Shown: in pieces, positions 29,195 through 38,467 of the stretch | Layout of the letters: every line of letters starts with the position of its first letter | How positions within the stretch are numbered: position 1 is the first letter of the stretch | NCBI GenBank assembly: GCA_018828145.1 | Contig: JAHJWO010000053.1 | Location: forward strand, 184,828 to 248,827 | DNA: 64,000 nucleotides | DNA from: Alphaproteobacteria bacterium | GTDB lineage: Bacteria; Pseudomonadota; Alphaproteobacteria; Rhizobiales; Devosiaceae | Reading direction: 5' to 3' | Program-made: the position numbers and the translations under genes | The notes under the pieces: model-generated | Databases searched by the model: none | Told to the model about the DNA's origin: nothing | The model's input: the letters and a program-made list of their open reading frames with translations, nothing else

Positions 29195-30211
29195 ATGACC
29201 CGTAACGCGCTCCACGCTTTCCTCCTTTCCCTTGCTGCCTTGGCCAGCCTCAGCGTGCCGGCCGCGGCTGAGCCGTTCCGGCTGATCGTCACCCATCTGG
29301 AGCCACCACTGGTGCCAAATTCCGTGATGGATCTGGCAGTCGAGCTTGGCTATTTCGAGCGCGAAGGCGTCGAGGTCGAGCTGGTCCGCGTCCAGCAGAC
29401 GCCTTCGGCCATCGCGGCCATCCTGTCGGGTGACGGCGAAATGGCCAATGTCGGGCTCGATGCCCTGCTGCAGCTGCTGGCCCGGGGCGAGACAGGCCTC
29501 AAGGCCGTGCTCTCCCCCAACAAGTCCCTGCCCTTCCTGATCGCCGCGCGCGACGACATCGCCACGCCCGCCGATCTCGCCGGCCGCAGCTTCGGCATCG
29601 GCCGTCCCGGCTCGCTCGATCATTCGCTGTCGACCCGTGTGCTGGGCGGTGCGGGCGTCGATATGGATGGTCTTGAACTGGTGGCGCTTGGCCAGCCCGA
29701 AGCGCGCGCCCAGGCACTGGCAGCGGGCCGGATCGATGCCACCACCATGTCGATCGGCGTCTGGCAGGTGCTGCCCGACAAGGCCGGCCTGCATGTCCTG
29801 GTCGACACCGACGCCTATTTCGCCGGCGCGCCGGTGGTCAACAAGGTCAATATCGTCAGCCAGTCGGCCCTGACGGAGCGGCGTGACGAGGTCAAGGCGG
29901 TCATCCGCGCCCTGCTGCGCATCTCGCGCGACTTCGCCGCCACACCCGGCGCCTGGGCCACGGCCATCGCGCCCTACCAGCCGAACCTGACGGCAGATGA
30001 CCTGACCGCGCTGGATGCCGGCTTTGCGGGCAGCTGGAGCGTAAATGGTGGCATGAATGCCGAGGGGCTGGCCTATTCCGCCGAATGGCTGGCCGGCACG
30101 GAGGACTTTGCCGGGCTGGCTGTCCCGGCTATCTCTGATTGGGCCGACCTGACCTTGCTCGACGAAGTGCTCATCGAGCTGGGGACCGACCCGGCCATGG
30201 ACGCGCCGTGA
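29195..30211 (+). CDS. ABC transporter substrate-binding protein, NMT1/SsuA-like
   Basis: A 338-residue periplasmic receptor. Signal peptide (FLLSLAALASLSVPAAAE) and NMT1-type landmarks: LAVELGYFEREGVEVELV, the family loop AIAAILSGDGEMANVGLDALLQLL and GRSFGIGRPGS. Members bind sulfonates, nitrate, pyrimidines or thiamine precursors; the ligand here is not identifiable. The stop overlaps the GTG start of the ATPase (GTGA). Confidence 0.92.
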   Translation: MTRNALHAFLLSLAALASLSVPAAAEPFRLIVTHLEPPLVPNSVMDLAVELGYFEREGVEVELVRVQQTPSAIAAILSGDGEMANVGLDALLQLLARGETGLKAVLSPNKSLPFLIAARDDIATPADLAGRSFGIGRPGSLDHSLSTRVLGGAGVDMDGLELVALGQPEARAQALAAGRIDATTMSIGVWQVLPDKAGLHVLVDTDAYFAGAPVVNKVNIVSQSALTERRDEVKAVIRALLRISRDFAATPGAWATAIAPYQPNLTADDLTALDAGFAGSWSVNGGMNAEGLAYSAEWLAGTEDFAGLAVPAISDWADLTLLDEVLIELGTDPAMDAP

Positions 30212-31029
30212 CCGAACCGGCTGCCCATGTCGTCCTGTCTGGGGTGTCTAAACATTTCGGACACCGCGACGGCACGCCCATGGCCGCCCTGACCGGCGTT
30301 GACCTGACCATTGCCACTGGCGAATTCGTCGCAATCCTGGGCCCGTCCGGCTGCGGCAAGACGACCCTGCTGCGGCTCCTCGATGGTCTACTGCAGCCCG
30401 ACACCGGCAGCATCTGCGTCGGCGGTGCACCGCCCCGGCCCGGGCCGGAAACCGGCCTTGTCTTCCAGAGCTTCCGCCTCATCCCCTGGGCCAATGTCCG
30501 CGACAATATCGACTTCGCCCTGACCAGCAGCGGGCTTTCTCTCTCCGAGCGCGCTGAGAAGGTCGACGAGGCCATTGCCCTGGTCGGCCTGCAACGCTTT
30601 GCCAGCGCCTATCCGGGCGAGCTGTCGGGCGGCATGAAGCAGCGCGTTGCCCTCGCCCGCGCGCTGGCCAGCGAGCCGCAGCTCCTGCTGATGGATGAGC
30701 CCTTTGCCAGCCTCGATGCGCAAAGCCGCGAACTGATGCAGACCGAGCTGATGGCGCTCTGGGCGCGGCGTCGACCCACCGTGGTCTTCGTCACCCACAG
30801 CGTCGAGGAAGCCATTCTCCTGGCCGACCGCGTGGTACTCATGGCGCCACGGCCCGGCCGGGTCATCGAGAGCCTGCCCGTCGACCTGCCGCGACCGCGC
30901 TGGGGCTATGATGTCCATGGCCATCCCAGCTTCATCGCCCTGCGGCGCCACCTGTCGGAGCGGCTGCGCGAGCTGGTGCTGACCGATCCCGGCTCCGATT
31001 TCTTTCAGAGAGGCGCGCCGCGTTCCTGA
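30208..31029 (+). CDS. ABC transporter ATP-binding protein, SsuB/TauB-type
   Basis: About 273 residues. Walker A GPSGCGKTT, signature LSGGMKQRVALARAL, Walker B LLLMDEPFASLD, switch His VTHSVEEAI. The GTG at 30208 overlaps the receptor stop by 4 bp and is preferred over an upstream in-frame start at 30139. The 3' end overlaps the convergent cyclase gene by 25 bp. Confidence 0.94.
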   Translation: MTEPAAHVVLSGVSKHFGHRDGTPMAALTGVDLTIATGEFVAILGPSGCGKTTLLRLLDGLLQPDTGSICVGGAPPRPGPETGLVFQSFRLIPWANVRDNIDFALTSSGLSLSERAEKVDEAIALVGLQRFASAYPGELSGGMKQRVALARALASEPQLLLMDEPFASLDAQSRELMQTELMALWARRRPTVVFVTHSVEEAILLADRVVLMAPRPGRVIESLPVDLPRPRWGYDVHGHPSFIALRRHLSERLRELVLTDPGSDFFQRGAPRS

Positions 31030-33152
31030 AGCGCCAGCCGCGCTTCGCCCAACGCGCCGGTCGCCACAGCCGGGGCAAAATCCGCCCGGCGCTGCACACT
31101 GGCATCATAGAAACCGCCCAGCCGCGGATCGATCCGCAACGCAGCCGCCCGGCACCGCGCAAGCGCATCCGCTGCTGTCTCGCCCCTGGCCCAGGCGGCG
31201 ACCAGCGCCTCGTGTTCTGTTCGCAGCGCTCCGAATTCCGGCGAAGCCGCCAAAGACGTCGGCCCCACCAGCAGGTGGATCGGCTCGGGATGACTGATGC
31301 CCTTGAGCACCACGTGGCCGGCATCCAGAAAGGCCAGGTCGGGCACGGCGGCGCGCGTCTCGGCCGTCACCAGCACATCGTAGCCGACATATCTGCAGGC
31401 GCCCTCCAGGCGGCTGGCGACATTGACGGTGTCGCCGATGCAGGAATAGTCGAAGCGCGCCTCGAACCCCATATTGCCCACCAGCGCCGGCCCGGTGGAA
31501 ATGCCGATGCCGATGGCAATAGGCTCGACGCTGGCCTGCTGCGCATTGAGCTGCTGCAGGGCCTCGCGCATGGCCAGGGCCGCCTCGCAGGCGCGCCGGG
31601 CATGTTGGGGCACGTCCACCGGTGCGTTCCAGAACGCCATGACGGCGTCACCCATGAACTTGTCGATCGTGCCCTGATGCCCGACAATGGCCGCGCCCAG
31701 CGCTGCAAACAGGCGGTTGAGGATGCCGACCAGTTCGGCCGGCGCGGTGCGTTCGCTGAGCGCGGTGAAGTTGCGCACATCGGAGAACATCACGGTCAGC
31801 TCGCGCACGTCGCCACCCAGCTTGAGCAGGCCCTCATCGGCCTCGATCTGGGCCAAAAGCGAGGGCTCGACATAGTGGGCGAAGGCCCGGCGGATGCGGC
31901 GCTTGTCGGCGTCGGTCACCGCGAACTGGAAGAAGGCCATGGCCGCATAGACGACCAGCACGGCAAAAAGGGTAGAGCCGGGGTCGATCAGCAGGCCATA
32001 TTGCGCGAAGGCGAGCCAGCTGCCCGCGAGCACCAGCCCCGCGATGACCCCCGATACCAGCAGGCCCAGCAGGGGCCCGGTCAGCAGCAGGGCCAGCACC
32101 ACCGCGACCGCACTTACGGCAATGACCAGCAGTTCCAGCCCGCCCACCCAGTCGGCGCGATGCAGGAAGGTGCCGGTCAGCATCTGCTCTAGCGCCTGCA
32201 GGTGGATCGATACGCCCGGCACCGCCCCGCCCAGCGGGCTGGCGCGTATGTCGAGCAGGCCCGTGGCCGAGGCGCCAACCAGCACGATATGGCCCGCCAG
32301 CGCGGGCGCGAGTTCGGCATAGTCGGCTGCAAGCAGCCGCTGGGCCGAGACATAGGTTTCCGGCGGCAGCTCACGATAATAGAGCCACATGTCGCCATTG
32401 GGCCCGGTGGGCACTTCGAACTGGCCAATCCGCAGCCCCTCTACCGTTCCCGCGCCGGCCGTATCACCCAGCACGACCAGGGTCGACACACCCAGCGCCA
32501 CGCGCAGCGCTTCCACCGACAGCGTGGGCAGCGGCGCGGCGCCATTCGACCACAGCAGCGGCAGGCGTCGTGCCACGCCGGCGCCCTCGCGGTCGAGGCT
32601 TGCCACGCCCAGTCCCGCTGCAGCCGCGGCCAGCGCGGGCAGCGGCGCGGCGACGCCATCCAGCATGGGCAGGCCTGGCAATGGGTCCGTTCCCGTCATG
32701 GCAAAGCCCGATTTCGGCGCGGGCGCGGCGCCGCCCTGCCCGGCCCGGCTCACCGCCAATATGGTCGGGCGCTCCGCCAGGGCCCGGGCGAACAGAGCAT
32801 CATAGTCCTCGCCACCCGCCACGATGGCCGATGGCGACAGGCGATCCGGCTCGGAAAACAGGATATCGAAGGCTATGGCGGAGGCGCCCAGTTCGGTGAG
32901 CCGGTCGGCTATCCGCGCCATGACCTGCCGCGACCACGGCCACTGGCCGATCGCGGCGAGCGAGGCTTCATCGATATCGATGATGCGCACCGGCAGTTCG
33001 GCTGGTGCCGGCCGCGGCTTGAGTTGCTGGAACACATCGAAGGTGGTTTCCCGCGCCACCCGCACCGCATAGGGGTCCGCTGCCCGCAGCGCGACAAGCG
33101 CAACGACCACCGCGGCGCCGAACAGCAGTGCCGACAGGCGCCGTTTCCACAT
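31005..33152 (-). CDS. CHASE2-domain class III adenylate cyclase
   Basis: 715 residues. One N-terminal TM helix leads to a periplasmic CHASE2 sensor (about 30-330; VRIIDIDEASLAAIGQWPW, AIAFDILFSEPD). Three TM helices follow (about 340-415), then a cytoplasmic class III cyclase domain (about 455-630). Catalytic features visible are metal-binding Asp in FSDVRNFT and GTIDKFMGDAVM, adenine-selecting Lys in the same motif, Asp in YSCIGDTVNVASRLE, and the transition-state Asn and Arg in the last motif. The Lys/Asp pair supports ATP rather than GTP as substrate. It overlaps the convergent ABC ATPase gene by 25 bp. Confidence 0.93.
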   Translation of the reverse strand: MWKRRLSALLFGAAVVVALVALRAADPYAVRVARETTFDVFQQLKPRPAPAELPVRIIDIDEASLAAIGQWPWSRQVMARIADRLTELGASAIAFDILFSEPDRLSPSAIVAGGEDYDALFARALAERPTILAVSRAGQGGAAPAPKSGFAMTGTDPLPGLPMLDGVAAPLPALAAAAAGLGVASLDREGAGVARRLPLLWSNGAAPLPTLSVEALRVALGVSTLVVLGDTAGAGTVEGLRIGQFEVPTGPNGDMWLYYRELPPETYVSAQRLLAADYAELAPALAGHIVLVGASATGLLDIRASPLGGAVPGVSIHLQALEQMLTGTFLHRADWVGGLELLVIAVSAVAVVLALLLTGPLLGLLVSGVIAGLVLAGSWLAFAQYGLLIDPGSTLFAVLVVYAAMAFFQFAVTDADKRRIRRAFAHYVEPSLLAQIEADEGLLKLGGDVRELTVMFSDVRNFTALSERTAPAELVGILNRLFAALGAAIVGHQGTIDKFMGDAVMAFWNAPVDVPQHARRACEAALAMREALQQLNAQQASVEPIAIGIGISTGPALVGNMGFEARFDYSCIGDTVNVASRLEGACRYVGYDVLVTAETRAAVPDLAFLDAGHVVLKGISHPEPIHLLVGPTSLAASPEFGALRTEHEALVAAWARGETAADALARCRAAALRIDPRLGGFYDASVQRRADFAPAVATGALGEARLALQERGAPL

Positions 33153-33156
33153 GGAT

Positions 33157-34077
33157 CTAGTTCATGGGGCCGTTGGTCCGGCCGTTCACCGTCACTGGCG
33201 CGGGCGGCCTGCGACGCACGTCGCGCCGGAAATCGGTGGGTGACATGCCCGCGATCTTGCGGAAGGACTTATTGAATGCACTGAGTGAACCGAATCCGCT
33301 ATCCATCGCCACCTGCAGCACATTCGCCTCTTCCTGCATCAGCAAGGCCTGCGCATAGCTCAGGCGCATGAGGTTCACATAGTCGTTGAGCGTCATGCCC
33401 GTAGATTTCTTGAATACGTTCATCGCGTATTTGGGATGGATGTCCGCCGCCTGGGCGATGTCGGCGGAATCGATCTCCTCGCGGAAATTGTCGGCGATGA
33501 AGTCGCAGATGCGGACCACGATGGGCGAGGAATGGTGGTCGAGGCCATCGACCACGCTCACGACATTGGCCGGCCCGGGCAGCAGCTTGTAGGCGTCGAA
33601 CCGCACCCGCTCGATCCGCAGCAGCAGTTCGTCCACGGCAATGCCGGCCTTCATCGGGTCCCCCGAGCGGGCATAGTCATTCCATCGCGCGAAATTGAAC
33701 GTATCGGATGCGTCGGTCGCCTGGCTGATCAAGGTGGCCCCCTGCATCAGCTTGGACTGTACATCCTGGGGCAGCCGAAGGCGGAAAAAATGCACCAGCG
33801 GCAGGTGGCCGCCGGCATAGACGACATCCTCTGCGGCATCGTCCAGCTGATGCGGCAGCCCGCCCCAGAACAGGGCCATATCCCCTTCATTGAAGCGGAC
33901 TTCATGGCCGCTCATGCGGTAATGGACCCATCCGCGCACGATGTAGTTCACCTCGACCTGGGCGTGCCAGTGCGGCGCCAGCATGACCGGTGGGGAAGCA
34001 TGAAACATCGACAGCACAGTGGGAAGGCGCTCTACCCCGTTTTTGACATCGGGCTCGTAATACACCCTTTCGGTCAT
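33157..34077 (-). CDS. AraC-family transcriptional regulator
   Basis: About 306 residues. An N-terminal cupin sensor (MLAPHWHAQVEVNYIVRGWV, about 30-50) is followed by two C-terminal AraC helix-turn-helix motifs (SADIAQAADIHPKYAMNVFK and LQVAMDSGFGSLSAFNKSFR). I prefer the ATG at 34075-34077, preceded by GGCGGAAAG, over one at 34134 that has no site. It diverges from the CUT1 sugar transporter operon at 34182 and probably activates it when a sugar is bound. It lies 5 bp upstream of the cyclase gene on the same strand, so the two may be co-transcribed. Confidence 0.93.
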   Translation of the reverse strand: MTERVYYEPDVKNGVERLPTVLSMFHASPPVMLAPHWHAQVEVNYIVRGWVHYRMSGHEVRFNEGDMALFWGGLPHQLDDAAEDVVYAGGHLPLVHFFRLRLPQDVQSKLMQGATLISQATDASDTFNFARWNDYARSGDPMKAGIAVDELLLRIERVRFDAYKLLPGPANVVSVVDGLDHHSSPIVVRICDFIADNFREEIDSADIAQAADIHPKYAMNVFKKSTGMTLNDYVNLMRLSYAQALLMQEEANVLQVAMDSGFGSLSAFNKSFRKIAGMSPTDFRRDVRRRPPAPVTVNGRTNGPMN

Positions 34078-34181
34078 CTTACTTTCCGCCAACTCTGCAT
34101 GCCTTTTCGCATGGACGTAATGCACCAGAGGCATAGCTTAGAAAGCGCTCGACATAAGAGCAAATGAAAAGGGAGGACTAC

Positions 34182-35456
34182 ATGATCCGCACAACTTCGC
34201 GGTGGCGCAACACGCTTGCTGTCGCACTCACGGGCATCAGCCTGTTCAGCGTCACGGCCGCATCTGCGGCCCAGATCACCGTCTGGTGCTGGGACCCGAA
34301 TTTCAACGGCGCGACGATGGAAGAGGCTTTCTCGCGCTACCAGGCCAACAATCCCGACGACACGATCAAGATTGAAATCTTCGACAAGGCCGCCATGGAG
34401 CAGAAGCTGCAGGCGCAGCTCGCATCCGGCGCCACCGATGGCCTGCCCGACATCGTGCTGATCGAGGATTACCGCGCGCAGAAGTATCTGCAGTCTTTCC
34501 CCAGCGCCTTCGAGCCGCTCAACAGCCACGTCGATTACTCGACCTTCGCGCCCTACAAGGTGGAACTCGCGACCCTCAACGGCCAGACCTATTCCATCCC
34601 CTTCGATTCCGGCGTCACCGGCTATTTCTACCGCTCCGACCTTCTGGCAGAAGCTGGATTCGGCCCGGCTGATCTCGAAAACATAACCTGGGACCAGCTG
34701 ATCGAGATCGGCAAGGCGGTCAAGGAAAAGACCGGCGAAACCCTGCTCCCGATCGATCCGACGTCGTCGGACTGGATCCGCATCATGCTGCAGTCCGCTG
34801 GCAGCTGGTACTTCGATGCCGATGGCAACGTCACCATTGCCGACAATCCGGTATTCAAGGCCGCCGTCGAAACCTATCAGCGCCTGATGGCCGCCGGCAT
34901 CACCACCCCGGTTTCCGGCTGGACCGAATATACCGGCAGCTTCACCTCGGGCAAAACGCTCTCGACCTTCTCGGGTGTGTGGATGACCGCCACGATCAAG
35001 GCCAATCCCGACCAGGCCGGCAAATGGGGCGTTGCCCCCTCGCCGCGTCTTGATGGCGTCGAAGGCGCCAGCAATGCCTCCAACCTCGGCGGCTCGAGCT
35101 GGTATGTGCTATCCTCGGCCCCCGAAAAGGAAAAGGCCATCGACTTCCTGACCACGATCTGGGCCCAGGACGTTGATTTCTATCAGGAAATCCTGGTCAA
35201 TCAGGGTGCTCTCGGCTCGCTCCTGGCAGCCCGCGAGGGTGAAGCCTACCAGGCCACCGACGACTTCTTCGGCGGTCAGCCGGTCTGGCAGAACTTCTCG
35301 TCCTGGCTGGCCGAGATCCCGTCGGTCAACTACGGCATCTTCACCGAAGAGGCCGACACAGCCACGGTCGCCCAGATCCCCGCGATCACCAGCGGTGGCA
35401 ATGTCGACGAGATCATCGCTGCCATCGACGCCCAGGTGCGTCAGCAGATTCAGTAG
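34182..35456 (+). CDS. Sugar ABC transporter substrate-binding protein (family 1)
   Basis: About 424 residues, SBP_bac_1 (MalE/UgpB-like). Signal peptide (LAVALTGISLFSVTAASAAQ), then ITVWCWDPNFNGATMEEAF, DIVLIEDYRAQKYL and the domain-crossing YSIPFDSGVTGYFYRSDLL. GGGAGGA lies 4 nt before the ATG at 34182; an in-frame start at 34164 is weaker. It heads the operon receptor-permease-permease-ATPase-fusion enzyme. The sugar is unknown. Confidence 0.94.
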   Translation: MIRTTSRWRNTLAVALTGISLFSVTAASAAQITVWCWDPNFNGATMEEAFSRYQANNPDDTIKIEIFDKAAMEQKLQAQLASGATDGLPDIVLIEDYRAQKYLQSFPSAFEPLNSHVDYSTFAPYKVELATLNGQTYSIPFDSGVTGYFYRSDLLAEAGFGPADLENITWDQLIEIGKAVKEKTGETLLPIDPTSSDWIRIMLQSAGSWYFDADGNVTIADNPVFKAAVETYQRLMAAGITTPVSGWTEYTGSFTSGKTLSTFSGVWMTATIKANPDQAGKWGVAPSPRLDGVEGASNASNLGGSSWYVLSSAPEKEKAIDFLTTIWAQDVDFYQEILVNQGALGSLLAAREGEAYQATDDFFGGQPVWQNFSSWLAEIPSVNYGIFTEEADTATVAQIPAITSGGNVDEIIAAIDAQVRQQIQ

Positions 35457-35470
35457 TCACATCTCCCGGG

Positions 35471-35525
35471 GGCAGCTTTTGCTGCCTTCGGCCTCCCGCG
35501 ATCCCGCGCCTGGCGCGCGGGGTCG
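35471..35525 (+). terminator. Two hairpins after the sugar binding-protein gene
   Basis: GGCAGC-TTTT-GCTGCC (35471-35486) is followed by an 11-bp stem with one G-U pair (35499-35509 with 35515-35525). No T-run follows. They probably stabilise the binding-protein message or partly attenuate transcription into the permeases. Confidence 0.5.
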
Positions 35526-35564
35526 TTGGCAATGGCATCGATGAACTGAACAACGGGGCGGCAA

Positions 35565-36449
35565 GTGGCGCAATCTGCACTGGCGCGCAGCGAACGGATC
35601 AGCGGCTGGCTTTTCGTCATGCCGGCATTGGTCCTGCTGGGCATTTTCATGGTCTATCCGATCCTCTGGTCGCTCTGGATGAGTTTCCAGGTCGGGCGTG
35701 GGATGAACTTCAGCTTTGGCGGGACGGCCAATATCGTCCGGCTGACGCAGGATCCGGTCTTCATCCGGGCGCTCACCAATACGCTGCTGTTCCTGGCGGT
35801 GCAGGTTCCGATCATGCTGGTGCTGGCGCTGTTCTTCGCCAATGCCCTCAATGACAGCAGGCTCTGGGGTCGCGGCTTCTTCCGCACGGCAATCTTCCTG
35901 CCCTGCGTGACTTCGCTGGTCGCCTATTCGGTCATCTTCAAGTCGATCTTTGCTCTGGACGGCATAGCCAACCAGACGCTGATGTTCATCAATCTCATCG
36001 ACAACCCCATCAACTGGCTGTCCGATCCGTTCTGGGCCCGCGTCGTGGTGATCACGGCCATCACCTGGCGGTGGACCGGCTACAACATGATCTTCTACCT
36101 GGCGGCGATGCAGAATATCGACCGCTCGATCTACGAAGCGGCCAGGATCGATGGCGTCCCCGGCTGGGCGCGCTTCTGGTACCTCACCGTGCCCCTGCTC
36201 AAGCCCGTGATCCTGTTCACCAGCGTCATCTCGACCATCGGCACGCTGCAGCTGTTCGACGAGGTCAACCTGCTGACCCAGGGCGGGCCGTCGGATTCGA
36301 CCCTCACCCTGTCGCTCTACATCTACAATCTCAGCTTCAGGTTCATGCCCAGCTTCGGCTACGCGGCTACCGTCAGCTATGTCATCGTCATCCTGGTGGG
36401 CATCCTCAGCCTGATCCAGTTTATCGTGGCAAAGGATCGCCGCGCATGA
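35565..36449 (+). CDS. Sugar ABC transporter permease, MalF/UgpA type
   Basis: A 294-residue CUT1 permease with six TM helices. The start LARSERISGWLFVMPALVLL is typical, and the EAA loop is EAARIDGVPGWARFWYLTVP (about 189-208). It pairs with the next gene product. The stop overlaps that gene's ATG by 4 bp (ATGA). Confidence 0.95.
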   Translation: MAQSALARSERISGWLFVMPALVLLGIFMVYPILWSLWMSFQVGRGMNFSFGGTANIVRLTQDPVFIRALTNTLLFLAVQVPIMLVLALFFANALNDSRLWGRGFFRTAIFLPCVTSLVAYSVIFKSIFALDGIANQTLMFINLIDNPINWLSDPFWARVVVITAITWRWTGYNMIFYLAAMQNIDRSIYEAARIDGVPGWARFWYLTVPLLKPVILFTSVISTIGTLQLFDEVNLLTQGGPSDSTLTLSLYIYNLSFRFMPSFGYAATVSYVIVILVGILSLIQFIVAKDRRA

Positions 36450-37264
36450 GCAGCCCACTCGCCCTCCTCGGTCGCGCCGGCACCTATCTGCTGCTGTCGC
36501 TCGCGGCCTTCGTCTCGATCTTTCCCTTCTTCTGGATGGTGGCCGGCGCCACCAATACCTCGGCCGACATCATCCGCGGCAAGGGTACGCCGGGCACGGC
36601 GCTGTGGGACAATATCGTCAAGTTCATCAACTCGTTCGACATGGTCCGCGTGCTGTTCAACTCGTTCCTGCTGGCGGGTCTGGGCACGGTGCTGACGCTC
36701 ATAGTGGCATCGCTGGCAGGCTATGGCTTCGAAATGTTCCGCTCGCGCTTCCGCGAGAAGATCTTCGGCGGCCTGCTGCTGATGCTCTCCATCCCCTTCG
36801 CGGCGCTGATGATTCCGCTTTTCGTGCTGATGGCGAACTTCAAGATCATCAACACCTACCAGGCGGTCCTGCTGCCAACCATCGCCTCGATCTTCATCAT
36901 CTTCTACTTCCGTCAGGCCACGAAGGCCTTTCCCAACGAGCTGCGCGACGCTGCGCGCATCGATGGGCTCAAGGAGTGGCAGATCTTCCTCTACGTCTAT
37001 ATGCCGGTGATGCGGTCGACCTATGCGGCTGCCACCATCATCGTCTTCATGAACAACTGGAACAGCTATCTGTGGCCGCTCATCGTGCTGCAGACCAACG
37101 AGATGAAGACCCTGACACTGGTCGTGGCCACGCTGACCTCCGGCTATACGCCCGATTTCGGGGTCATCATGGTCGGGGCGATCTGCGCCACACTTCCCAC
37201 CCTCATCATTTTCTTCGTCCTCCAGCGCCGCTTCGTCGAAGGCATGCTGGGCGCGGTCAAATAA
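36446..37264 (+). CDS. Sugar ABC transporter permease, MalG/UgpE type
   Basis: About 272 residues, six TM helices. Start LALLGRAGTYLLLSLAAFVS; EAA loop DAARIDGLKEWQIFLYVYMP. The true start is the ATG at 36446, overlapping the previous stop; a longer frame from 36071 simply reads through the upstream permease in another frame. Forms the transport channel with the preceding permease. Confidence 0.94.
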   Translation: MSSPLALLGRAGTYLLLSLAAFVSIFPFFWMVAGATNTSADIIRGKGTPGTALWDNIVKFINSFDMVRVLFNSFLLAGLGTVLTLIVASLAGYGFEMFRSRFREKIFGGLLLMLSIPFAALMIPLFVLMANFKIINTYQAVLLPTIASIFIIFYFRQATKAFPNELRDAARIDGLKEWQIFLYVYMPVMRSTYAAATIIVFMNNWNSYLWPLIVLQTNEMKTLTLVVATLTSGYTPDFGVIMVGAICATLPTLIIFFVLQRRFVEGMLGAVK

Positions 37265-37276
37265 GGTGCATTCAAA

Positions 37277-38356
<1,080 letters not shown>

Positions 38357-38467
38357 CAACCTCCCCTATCCTCCGAACACCGCATACCCCGCCGGCGGGA
38401 CTGATCCGGCGCATTGAACACGGCTGGTCAAGTCACCGGCCAATTGAATTTGAGAAGGACCATTTCC

